Source of the DNA: Phycisphaera sp.
GTDB lineage: Bacteria > Planctomycetota > Phycisphaerae > Phycisphaerales > UBA1924
DNA length: 5,543 bases
Direction: 5' to 3'
Assembly (NCBI GenBank): GCA_002732755.1
Contig: NVSP01000174.1
Location: forward strand, 377 to 5,919
Of this stretch, positions 1-5,543 are shown one piece after another. Below the pieces are notes generated by a model. The model was not told the origin of the DNA. It saw only the letters and a program-made list of their open reading frames with translations, and did not search any database. The position numbers were made by a program, and so were the translations under genes. Each line of letters starts with the position of its first letter. The stretch's first letter is position 1.

Positions 1-266
1 CCGATCTTGTCGATGATTTCGTAAGGGCCGATCTGCGTCGGCATTGGGATGTTCAGGCCCAAGCTAACCGGGCCCGTGGTAGGGCTGGTCTGTTCGGCGG
101 TGTCGGTCGGGAGTTCCAGATGCCGAAGCAACGACTCTACCTCGGAGCGCAGTGACTCATCGCCCTCGCACGCGCTGGCAAGAAACTCACCGCGCTGCGC
201 GGAGGTCAGGTCAGCCGCCTCGTCGAGAATCTGTTTGACACGGGATTGACGATCCTGTTTGCTCAA
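1..266 (-). CDS. Serine/threonine protein kinase, N-terminal part (cut by left window edge)
   Basis: This is the N-terminus of a probable Hanks-type Ser/Thr kinase, which would transfer phosphate from ATP to protein Ser/Thr. The first 88 codons read without a stop. Residues 8-50 form the helical leader common in planctomycete kinases: ILDEAADLTSAQRGEFLASA, then CEGDESLRSEVESLL. A Pro/Thr-rich linker follows (about 52-76), and then IGPYEIIDKIG, which is the usual entry to kinase subdomain I. The sequence stops just as the glycine-rich loop begins, so the catalytic Lys, HRD and DFG motifs lie outside and activity cannot be judged. The start is TTG at 266-264. An in-frame TGA sits at 269-267, directly upstream, and a GGAG lies 7 nt before the TTG, so no earlier start is possible. 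The TTG overlaps the sigma factor's TGA, indicating an operon with coupled translation. The partner sigma factor is a plausible but unproven substrate. Identity as a kinase rests on the leader and the PYEI..KIG entry and is quite sure. Confidence 0.88.
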   Translation of the reverse strand, partial: MSKQDRQSRVKQILDEAADLTSAQRGEFLASACEGDESLRSEVESLLRHLELPTDTAEQTSPTTGPVSLGLNIPMPTQIGPYEIIDKI

Positions 267-853
267 TCAGTTTCTCCGGCACCGAGTTCGCGGCGCATGA
301 ACGCCTTGGCATACTTCCAGTCGCGTTGAACGGTACGGACCGTGATCCCGAGTACTTCGGCGATCTGAGGCTCAGCCATGCCAAGAAAGAACCGAAACCG
401 AACAACCTCAGCGCACCGCGGGTCGGCGATCTCGAGCTTCATCACCAGTTTATCGAGCGCCACCACATCATTGATGGGCGCATCGCCTGCGACCTGAATG
501 TCGTCGAGCGGGACGCGATGGCGGTCGCCGCCGCGCTTGCCTGCGTTGCGTCGGCGCGAGGCGTCGATGAGGATTTCACGCATCGCCCGGCTAAACGCGC
601 CGTAGAGATGTCGGCGATTCTCAAAGTCAACGTTTTCTTGGCCTAGCACCTTGAAGTATGCCTCGCCCACGAGCGCCTCGGCGTCTAGTGTCTGCGACCC
701 CACGTACTGTTTCTGATGCTCGGCGATATGCCTGAGTGTCTGGTACACAGCATCGACAAGTTGATCGCGCGCACCGGATTCACCGATGCGTACTTTGTCC
801 AAAAGCTGTGTTACGAAGTGGCCGTCGGAGGTCGGTGATTCAAAGTCTGCCAT
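263..853 (-). CDS. ECF-subfamily RNA polymerase sigma factor (Sig-70_X6 / TIGR02999-like)
   Basis: This is a 196-aa alternative sigma factor that would bind core RNA polymerase and direct it to specific promoters. Region 2 covers about residues 12-102. It includes the AL.GEAYFKVLGQ helix (60-72) and a very characteristic AFSRAMREILIDASRRR...GKRGG stretch (86-109), close to the family pattern of AARAMRRILVDHARAR..KRGG. A linker with PLDD follows (115-118). Region 4 covers about 132-190, with a helix-turn-helix in which PQIAEVLGITVRTVQRDW (161-178) is the recognition unit. Length is typical for the family. The ATG at 853 is preceded by GGGAG at 9 nt. The gene is followed by a kinase gene whose TTG overlaps this stop codon. 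No anti-sigma factor is visible, so the kinase is the likely regulatory partner (inference). Oddity: the region 2.2 position reads LDAEALVGEAY, where this family often has a Pro-Thr-Ala motif before LV.EAY (from memory of the family). Confidence 0.95.
   Translation of the reverse strand: MADFESPTSDGHFVTQLLDKVRIGESGARDQLVDAVYQTLRHIAEHQKQYVGSQTLDAEALVGEAYFKVLGQENVDFENRRHLYGAFSRAMREILIDASRRRNAGKRGGDRHRVPLDDIQVAGDAPINDVVALDKLVMKLEIADPRCAEVVRFRFFLGMAEPQIAEVLGITVRTVQRDWKYAKAFMRRELGAGETD
273..277 (-). promoter_or_regulatory. Ribosome binding site of the kinase gene, inside the sigma factor gene
   Basis: On the minus strand GGAGA is followed by AACTGA and then TTG (7 nt from GGAG to the start). It lies within the last codons of the sigma factor. 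It supports the unusual TTG start, because no ATG or GTG lies nearby in that frame and a TGA precedes it immediately. Confidence 0.7.
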
Positions 854-862
854 GCTGAAGTA

Positions 863-867
863 CTCCC
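863..867 (-). promoter_or_regulatory. Ribosome binding site of the sigma factor gene
   Basis: GGGAG on the minus strand lies 9 nt before the ATG at 853-851. The spacing is normal, and it supports the chosen start of the 196-aa protein. Confidence 0.6.
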
Positions 868-975
868 GTGGTCAAAGACGATCTGGCTGCAAAACGCCAA
901 CTGTGGCGTGCAGCGGTTCTCCTGCGGAACAATCCGCAAACCAAGGCCGAGCACGACAAACCCGAACCAAATCCG

Positions 976-1003
976 ATCATATTCGAAGATATTAGTACAA
1001 AAA
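976..1003 (-). promoter_or_regulatory. Candidate promoter for the sigma factor-kinase operon
   Basis: On the minus strand a TATGAT hexamer (981-976) matches five of six bases of the -10 consensus. It sits in the only AT-rich patch of the intergenic region. The hexamer at -35 spacing (1003-998, TTTTTG, 16 nt away) is a poor match. An alternative TTGTAC (1000-995) matches better but is only 13 nt away. Transcription would start near 968 and give a leader of about 115 nt. This is a weak call. An ECF-type promoter with a different consensus would not be recognisable here. Confidence 0.25.
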
Positions 1004-1110
1004 TAGAGTTGGTGGCCCGATGAGCAGCGAAATTGCAAACAAATGTCGTGAGTGCGAGCCATTCTCGGATACTTTCAGGACAGCCCTGTCGTGAGAGTGG
1101 GGGAATTTTC

Positions 1111-1117
1111 GGGAGGA
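1111..1117 (+). promoter_or_regulatory. Ribosome binding site deciding the GTG start of the giant gene
   Basis: GGGAGGA is a near-perfect anti-16S match, and its GGAGG core ends 5 nt before the GTG at 1122. It is the strongest Shine-Dalgarno in the window and fixes the start of the secreted protein. No other start codon in this frame lies between the upstream in-frame TGA (1092-1094) and the signal peptide. Confidence 0.8.
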
Positions 1118-1121
1118 ACCC

Positions 1122-1217
1122 GTGCAGATAATTTCAATCAAGGGATATTACGCCGTCAAGGGCAGAAGTGTTCTTGCGCTGCAAGCAGCTCTGCTGATAG
1201 CAACGAACTCGGCAGCC
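1122..1217 (+). other. Signal peptide of the giant protein
   Basis: Residues 1-15 are a basic n-region with K7, K13 and R15. Residues 16-27 (SVLALQAALLIA) are the hydrophobic core. The c-region TNSAA ends at residue 32 and gives a plausible type I signal peptidase site, SAA before QDSS. There is no lipobox cysteine, so this is not a lipoprotein. The exact cleavage residue is a judgement from the -3/-1 rule. Confidence 0.8.
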
Positions 1218-4200
1218 CAGGACAGTTCTTTCGCATCGAATCCTTCTGTCGTCACCGGCTTGAATGGGCTGATGTCTGTCGAATGCGCCGACCTTGATGG
1301 CGATGGCGATCTCGACTTGCTCGCATCCACGGGGACCAACGGCCAGATTGTCTGGTTCGAGAGCGACGGCAACGTCAATCCCAATTTTCCGATACAGCAC
1401 ACGATTGCCAACAATATTGCAAACGCCCTACACGCCTCGGCTGCGGATGTTGATGGCGATGGTGATCTCGATGTTCTTGCATCAGTCATGATTCCGAGCA
1501 ACCAGGTTGTTTGGTATAGAAACGAAGGCGGGCTTCCCGCTGAGTTCGTCCCGGTTGTTCTTGGGCCGATCAGTTCCGGCGACATCGGGGGCCGAGTAAA
1601 CGCAGCCCGCGCCGGTGACATCGACGGCGACGGCGATACTGACATTGTCGTGTCGTTTTATGTGAATCAGTTGCAAAACCAGGGTCATGTTGTGTGGTAC
1701 GAAAGTGACGGAGCTGTCAACCCTACCTTTACTGCCAACCCGCTCAGTTCGGGCACCGGTATGCTTGAAAATGTTATAGACATTCAGGTTGCAGATCTCG
1801 ATGGCGACGGCTCGCTCGACATCGCAGCAGTATCTGAAACACCGGGGACGCCCAACGGCAGAAACCGGGTTGTGTGGTGGATAAACAACGGCAACGCCAA
1901 CCCTACGTTCCAATTCCAAACGATCGATACCAACCTTGTTGACCCCGTTTCGTTATCGATCAGCAGTCTCGGTGGTAACTCGGCACTGGATATCACGGTC
2001 GCGGCTGCCGGGACTGGGAGTATCTCTGGGTTCATCAACAACGGCGCTCCGATTCCAGCGTTCGTAAACTCGGTCAATGTCCAACTCGGTGATCCAAGGT
2101 CTGTGTCCTCAATCGATATCGACTCAGACGGCGATCAGGACCTCGTTGTTGCGATCGGCACCGGACTCGACGCTGTTGTTCTCGAAAGTGATGGAAACAC
2201 AATACCTACCTTCACCCAACGATTCCTCGGGGCATCGCCCGCGTTTTGTGATGCTGTTGCGATCGGCGATATCGATGCCAACGGCATGCCCGATGTGGCG
2301 ATGGTCTTTCCGGGCACAGGCAGACTCGACTGGTTCGCACATGTTGTTCCGATTCAGAATATAAACTCAGGATCACAGCACGCGACGTTTGCCGATGCTG
2401 TGGCAAGCGCGAATCCAGGCGAAGTCTTGCTCGCCACGGAGGACAGGATCTTACGCGATCCTTCTATTGACCTCGCGGGCAAAGCGCTTGAGGTTGTGAG
2501 CGATGCCAACTTCGTGCTCGGCGATCAGGCTTCGCTCATACTTGCCGATGGAGCGATGCTTTCTCCCCAGCCGGGCGGCTTCATTGAACTCGATGGCGAT
2601 ATTCAGATTCCGACGGGGGCGGTCGTAACAGTTACCGGTGATAGCGGGAGCGTACTTCGGACATCACTGACGATCCCTGACAGCAGCGCCTTTGTTTCAG
2701 GGACCGATCTTGCAATCCTTGGCCAGCGCCGCTTTACTCGGCGAACAATCGACGCCGATCTGTCGCTGGGTTCATTCCAAAATCTAATCGGTCGCCCTGT
2801 CGCATCTGCAGCGATATCAATCCCAATCTCAAACTCCGGAGTGACAGGGTTCGTCGTCGTCGGCGATGAAGTCGGCGGGACGGGGATGCCGCACGCAGCG
2901 GGTGTCGCGGTGTATGCGCCAGATGCCAGTTCGACAACGGGCTGGACCGGCTACCCGGTTGACAGCACAGCCGCAGCGCAACACAGCCCGGTCGCGGTGG
3001 GGGACTTCAACAACGACGGCATCGACGACATCGCAACAATCCGTGACATCGGCGGATCAACTGATCTCCGGATTCACATCGGCCAAGTTTCGGCAACACC
3101 AAGCTATGTCTCACACTCGGCGGCTACGGGTCAGACTGCGCAGCATCTCATCCCAAACGATCTTGACTTCGACGGCGATATCGATCTGGTCACCGGGCAA
3201 GGATGGTTTAGAAGCGATGGGGCAGCTGTTCCAATCTATACCTTTGTTCCATTCCCAGTCGTGAGCAATGGCATCTCGTTTGGTGTTGTGGTTTGTGATT
3301 TTGACCTTGATGGCGGGCGTGATATTGCAATACATTGCGAAAAACGAGACACAAGCGTGCCCGGTCGCGTTGGCTATCATCTGTATGTGCTCCGAAGCGA
3401 CGCCGCTCCGGCTCCCTCGTTTACACCGATTCTGATCCAGGAACGCGATTTCGTTGCCAACGGCCAATGCTCGGGCGATATCGATTGCTATCCGATGTCA
3501 AGCATTGATCTCAGAGGGATTAACACACTCAGCCGAGAAGACCAGAACAAGGACAGCCTGACCGATCTCTTCATGAGTGAAGATGCCGGAATCACACTAT
3601 TTCTTAATATAAGCAACCCGTTCCCCATGTTTGCCAGCACGATCATTGATCCCGGCGCTGTGTTCTGCAATGTCATACCTGTTGATGCCGACGGCGACCA
3701 TGACACTGATCTGCTTGCCGCTTCGCAGCGTGCTTCGCGGGTTGATCTACTAGAGAATATTGGCGGCACAAACTATCGCCGAGGACTCGCGATCCGGCCC
3801 TTGCTTCGGGCGGCTTCGGTTGCAGTCTTGGGCACAGATGCAGCGGGCATCACGCAACTCGCGGCTGTCGGTACCGGGCATGACCAAGTTCAAGTTGTCG
3901 ACTATGACATAGCGACGCGGGTTGATCTCCAACCGGGCGCGGTGCTTGATGTCAATGGTTTACTCCTCGTTGAAAACGCAACGATTTCGATGACCGAATC
4001 CCAAGTCATCGCAAGCGGGCCAATGGTGATTGCACCCAGCGGCGTGCTCGAAGGGAAAGGAAGTATCCAGACCGATGTTGAAAACGCAGGGGTTGTTCGG
4101 CCTCGTGTAAGCATGAGTGTCCTTGGCGATTTTTTCCAAGAAAGTATTTTCTTCCCGGGCGAAGCGGGGGTTGTCGAGGTTCAACTCAGAGATGTTCTCG

Positions 4201-5543
4201 ATATAGACCAACTTAGTGTCGCCGGGAATGTCTCTCTTCTGGGTGGTCTCGTAGCGCATGCCGGAAGCGGATTTGTACCAAATGCAGGCGTTCCCGTTAT
4301 GGTTGTAATAGCTGATGACATCGACAATGCTGCTTCCATGTTTGATGTTGTACACGCGCCAAAGATTGCTGTCATTGATCAGGGAGTGCCAACACAGGGC
4401 TCGCTGATGCCCAGCTACACAGACCAGCCCGGCGGATCGAGCGTTGACCTGATCCCAACTGTTATACTCGATCCAACATTGGGGAGCAGCAATTTCACCG
4501 CGCTCGCAACGCCGGCAGACGCGGTGGTATTTGATATCACCGGCGGCCCCAACGGCTTGCCCGATGGCTTTGCCGATACCGTGGTTGCGTACCCAAGACT
4601 CCCAAACGGTCTTGATCAAGGAGGCCTCGCTGTTTTCATCGGCGGGCCGGGCGGAAAGAGTAGGTTCGAGTTTCACTCACTCGCGCTCTTTACGGGATTG
4701 ATCGCAAACAGCCCGATCGCTGTGGAAGCGGGGGACTTTGACGGCGATGGCGCGATAGAAATAGCATTCGGTAACTCGCTCAATTTCAACCAATCCGATG
4801 TATTCTTGCTAGAGGCGGACTCATCGCAGATGATCCCGGTGTTTGAGGCCCAAGCGCCGCCGCTTCTGCTGCGAAGGGGCGCACGGATTCTTGATCTTGC
4901 AACATCAAACTTCATGCCAGGCTTGCAGCGTGGTCCCGATCTTGGTTTTCTGGATTCTCCGATTGGGCTAATCGTCCTCACGGATAACGAAGACTCTGGC
5001 GTTGCGACCGCCGCCATTCTCACAGGCCCAATATGGGACGACTGCGATATTGATGTGTGCGATGACCCCGACAGCGTTGATCCGATCGATACCGATGGCG
5101 CAGCCGCGATCCTAATCGAAGGCTACTGCGCAACATCGAATGATGATGACAAGGTGGTCGTCGCATCAAACCCCGCAGCCAGCCCGGGTATGTTCGAGAC
5201 GAGGGGATTTAATGTCGGCGATGGGCCAACAGAACTTCGGGCCGACGACCTCAACGACGACGGTTTTCCAGATATCGTTACCATTAACGAAATAGCCGGC
5301 ACGGTTTCTGTTCTCATCAATATCTCAGATGTGACAGGACCGGGAAGCAGGGGGTTTGCCGATCACATCGAGTTGCCGTTGCAACTCGACCCCGCCGACC
5401 CTGATCCGTTGCCAAGCTCGGTGGCGCTCGCAGATCTAGACGACGACGGCGATCTTGATATTGCAGTCGTCTCAACAAACGCCGCCGGCACGCGTGTCGT
5501 GCGTGAACTCCGCAATCTGTTTGTTGAAACGGGCGAAGTCGCG
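1122..5543 (+). CDS. Giant secreted FG-GAP/VCBS-repeat beta-propeller protein (open at right edge)
   Basis: This is a very large exported protein, at least 1474 aa, with no stop codon up to the window edge. The reading frame was followed by hand throughout and is intact. A signal peptide (1-32) is followed by propeller 1 (about 40-410), beta-rich linker 1 (411-560), propeller 2 (561-934), beta-rich linker 2 (935-1120) and propeller 3 (1121 onward). The blades carry calcium-binding loops such as DLDGDGDLD (57-65), DVDGDGDLD (109-117), DIDGDGDTD (166-174) and DLDDDGDLD (1438-1446). They are usually followed by a hydrophobic strand, and in propeller 1 also by VVWYE..G and NPTF segments. FG-GAP/VCBS proteins act outside the cytoplasm as surface, adhesion or ligand-binding scaffolds. 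The ligand here is unknown, and no catalytic motif is visible. Ten cysteines occur in the visible part, two pairs of them closely spaced. The C-terminus, with any anchor or sorting signal, lies outside the window. The class is sure; the function is not. Confidence 0.93.
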   Translation, partial: MQIISIKGYYAVKGRSVLALQAALLIATNSAAQDSSFASNPSVVTGLNGLMSVECADLDGDGDLDLLASTGTNGQIVWFESDGNVNPNFPIQHTIANNIANALHASAADVDGDGDLDVLASVMIPSNQVVWYRNEGGLPAEFVPVVLGPISSGDIGGRVNAARAGDIDGDGDTDIVVSFYVNQLQNQGHVVWYESDGAVNPTFTANPLSSGTGMLENVIDIQVADLDGDGSLDIAAVSETPGTPNGRNRVVWWINNGNANPTFQFQTIDTNLVDPVSLSISSLGGNSALDITVAAAGTGSISGFINNGAPIPAFVNSVNVQLGDPRSVSSIDIDSDGDQDLVVAIGTGLDAVVLESDGNTIPTFTQRFLGASPAFCDAVAIGDIDANGMPDVAMVFPGTGRLDWFAHVVPIQNINSGSQHATFADAVASANPGEVLLATEDRILRDPSIDLAGKALEVVSDANFVLGDQASLILADGAMLSPQPGGFIELDGDIQIPTGAVVTVTGDSGSVLRTSLTIPDSSAFVSGTDLAILGQRRFTRRTIDADLSLGSFQNLIGRPVASAAISIPISNSGVTGFVVVGDEVGGTGMPHAAGVAVYAPDASSTTGWTGYPVDSTAAAQHSPVAVGDFNNDGIDDIATIRDIGGSTDLRIHIGQVSATPSYVSHSAATGQTAQHLIPNDLDFDGDIDLVTGQGWFRSDGAAVPIYTFVPFPVVSNGISFGVVVCDFDLDGGRDIAIHCEKRDTSVPGRVGYHLYVLRSDAAPAPSFTPILIQERDFVANGQCSGDIDCYPMSSIDLRGINTLSREDQNKDSLTDLFMSEDAGITLFLNISNPFPMFASTIIDPGAVFCNVIPVDADGDHDTDLLAASQRASRVDLLENIGGTNYRRGLAIRPLLRAASVAVLGTDAAGITQLAAVGTGHDQVQVVDYDIATRVDLQPGAVLDVNGLLLVENATISMTESQVIASGPMVIAPSGVLEGKGSIQTDVENAGVVRPRVSMSVLGDFFQESIFFPGEAGVVEVQLRDVLDIDQLSVAGNVSLLGGLVAHAGSGFVPNAGVPVMVVIADDIDNAASMFDVVHAPKIAVIDQGVPTQGSLMPSYTDQPGGSSVDLIPTVILDPTLGSSNFTALATPADAVVFDITGGPNGLPDGFADTVVAYPRLPNGLDQGGLAVFIGGPGGKSRFEFHSLALFTGLIANSPIAVEAGDFDGDGAIEIAFGNSLNFNQSDVFLLEADSSQMIPVFEAQAPPLLLRRGARILDLATSNFMPGLQRGPDLGFLDSPIGLIVLTDNEDSGVATAAILTGPIWDDCDIDVCDDPDSVDPIDTDGAAAILIEGYCATSNDDDKVVVASNPAASPGMFETRGFNVGDGPTELRADDLNDDGFPDIVTINEIAGTVSVLINISDVTGPGSRGFADHIELPLQLDPADPDPLPSSVALADLDDDGDLDIAVVSTNAAGTRVVRELRNLFVETGEVA
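1239..2351 (+). repeat. Propeller 1: seven FG-GAP/VCBS blades
   Basis: Calcium-loop motifs begin at residues 57, 109, 166, 225, 332 and 383. A degenerate one (SLGGNSALD followed by ITVA) begins at 282. The steps are 52, 57, 59, 57, 50 and 51 residues, which is the regular spacing expected for one seven-bladed propeller. Between loops, several blades share a VVWYE or IVWFE strand, a DG or NG turn and an NPTF-like segment. The 282 loop has lost its Asp ligands except the last, and the 383 loop (DIDANGMPD) is partly altered. The first four loops are close to perfect. The blade count is my reading of motif spacing, not a structure prediction. Confidence 0.8.
2352..2801 (+). other. Beta-rich linker 1, resembling the start of a right-handed beta-helix
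   Basis: Residues 411-560 lack calcium loops. The stretch ATFADAVASANPGEVLLA followed by a short gap and SIDLAGKALEVVSD resembles the parallel beta-helix entry pattern (ATIQ.AVDAA..GD.I.V, then IDL.GKAI.V.S) seen in pectate-lyase-like and planctomycete surface proteins. After it come short Gly/Asp-turn strands of the form LILADGAML and GGFIELDGDI. No catalytic residues are recognisable. It is likely a structural spacer between propellers 1 and 2. Confidence 0.55.
2802..3923 (+). repeat. Propeller 2: FG-GAP/VCBS blades with a Cys-containing insertion
   Basis: Clear loops begin at residues 628 (DFNNDGIDD), 680 (DLDFDGDID), 726 (DFDLDGGRD), 807 (DQNKDSLTD) and 855 (DADGDHDTD). Degenerate ones fit at 568 (PISNSGVTG before FVVVG) and 904 (GTDAAGITQ before LAAVG). 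Together they make seven, matching propeller 1. Steps are 60, 52, 46, 81, 48 and 49. The 81-residue step contains about 30 extra residues, including the Cys-flanked CSGDIDC (783-789). The loops are on average more degenerate than in propeller 1. Confidence 0.7.
3924..4481 (+). other. Beta-rich linker 2, like an autotransporter-associated beta-strand cassette
   Basis: Residues 935-1120 carry short repeating beta-strand phrases with Gly/Asn turns: PGAVLDVNGLLLVENATI, APSGVLEGKGSIQTDVENAG, then VVRP, SVLGDFFQE, VVEVQLRD, DQLSVAGNVSLLGG and GFVPNAGVPVMVVIA. This succession (VLEG.GSI, N.G.V.P, L.GDF.Q, DQL.V.G...LGG, F.P..G..) is familiar from secreted planctomycete and autotransporter-type beta-helix proteins (recalled, not searched). 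It separates propellers 2 and 3 and is probably structural. It differs in sequence from linker 1. Confidence 0.6.
4482..5543 (+). repeat. Propeller 3: FG-GAP/VCBS blades, incomplete at the edge
   Basis: Loops begin at residues 1144 (NGLPDGFAD before TVVA), 1205 (DFDGDGAIE), 1376 (DLNDDGFPD) and 1438 (DLDDDGDLD). Weaker candidates are at 1250 (LRRGARILD) and 1321 (PIDTDGAAA before ILIEG). Steps are 61, 45, 71, 55 and 62, so six blade positions are visible. An Asp-rich, Cys-paired segment (1306-1325) sits just before the 1321 loop. If the module matches the first two, one more blade should follow just past the right edge. Confidence 0.65.

Larger units (their letters stand above)
854..1121. other. 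Divergent intergenic region
   Basis: This 268-bp region separates the leftward sigma-kinase operon from the rightward giant gene, so it should hold promoters for both directions. The AT-rich core lies at about 976-1007 and includes the palindrome TTCGAA at 982-987. I found no convincing plus-strand promoter: GATACT at 1068-1073 resembles a -10 box but lacks a -35 partner. There is no RNA gene, riboswitch or strong hairpin terminator that I can support. A 24-codon frame (1020-1094) lies here but has no ribosome binding site. Confidence 0.5.

Noticed and set aside
49..249. A 66-codon plus-strand open frame
   Set aside because: It is antisense to the kinase N-terminus, which has a clear family resemblance. 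No supporting signals were found on the plus strand.
1068..1073. GATACT as a -10 box for the giant gene
   Set aside because: It matches only four of six consensus bases, and no -35-like hexamer lies at 16-18 nt. It was not listed as a promoter.
1020..1094. A 24-codon frame starting with ATG upstream of, and in the same frame as, the giant gene, with two cysteines (KCRECE)
   Set aside because: No Shine-Dalgarno precedes it, 24 codons is within chance, and the giant gene has its own strong ribosome binding site and signal peptide after the TGA. It is not a disrupted N-terminus.
1290..1470. Near-identical DNA stretches around GATGGCGATGG that could suggest a DNA tandem repeat
   Set aside because: The similarity is confined to the codons of the conserved calcium loop and following strand. 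Synonymous differences and diverged sequence between loops show old protein-level repeats and not a recent DNA duplication.
1148..1645. A 165-codon minus-strand open frame rich in Ser-Pro-Ser
   Set aside because: The Ser-Pro-Ser runs are the antisense reading of the GATGGCGAT-type calcium-loop codons. It is a shadow of propeller 1.
2866..3264. A 132-codon plus-strand open frame rich in Arg, Thr and Ser
   Set aside because: It is an alternative frame inside propeller 2, with no domain and atypical composition. The giant frame continues through it with clear calcium loops.
3960..4676. A 238-codon open frame on the minus strand opposite linker 2 and propeller 3
   Set aside because: It lies wholly antisense to the intact giant reading frame, has no Shine-Dalgarno or recognisable domain, and its composition is a mirror of the Gly/Asp/Val-rich coding strand, whose antisense codons rarely form stops.

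Overview
The window looks like chromosomal DNA from a member of the Planctomycetota, most likely class Phycisphaerae. The evidence is an ECF sigma factor of the Sig-70_X6 (TIGR02999/ECF_sigma70-like) type translationally coupled to a serine/threonine kinase, next to a giant secreted FG-GAP/VCBS-repeat protein. This placement rests on family resemblance and synteny, not on a database search.

Left part, minus strand (1-853): a complete 196-aa ECF sigma factor (853 to 263) is followed directly by the first 88 codons of a Ser/Thr protein kinase (266 to the left edge). The kinase starts at a TTG that overlaps the sigma stop codon, has its own Shine-Dalgarno inside the sigma gene, and has an in-frame TGA just before it. 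The two genes are therefore almost certainly one operon with coupled translation. The kinase is cut by the window edge at the beginning of its glycine-rich loop.

Middle (854-1121): a 268-bp divergent intergenic region with a weak candidate promoter for the sigma gene and a strong Shine-Dalgarno for the rightward gene. No RNA gene or clear terminator was seen there.

Right part, plus strand (1122-5543, open at the right edge): one uninterrupted reading frame of at least 1474 codons. It starts at a GTG with a good Shine-Dalgarno and a signal peptide. I translated it by hand through the whole window and found no stop or frameshift. It is built as propeller 1, beta-rich linker 1, propeller 2, beta-rich linker 2, propeller 3. 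The propellers are made of FG-GAP/VCBS blades with Ca-binding DxDGDGxxD loops about 50-60 residues apart. Counting degenerate loops, propellers 1 and 2 each have seven. Propeller 3 shows six before the sequence ends.

Working model (inference): the sigma factor and kinase form a regulatory pair, and the divergent gene encodes a very large exported surface or extracellular calcium-binding beta-propeller protein. Whether the sigma factor controls that gene cannot be read from this sequence. I see no mobile element, CRISPR array, tRNA or rRNA. The least ordinary features are the three-propeller architecture, two Cys-flanked Asp-Ile-Asp insertions, and an altered region 2.2 motif in the sigma factor.
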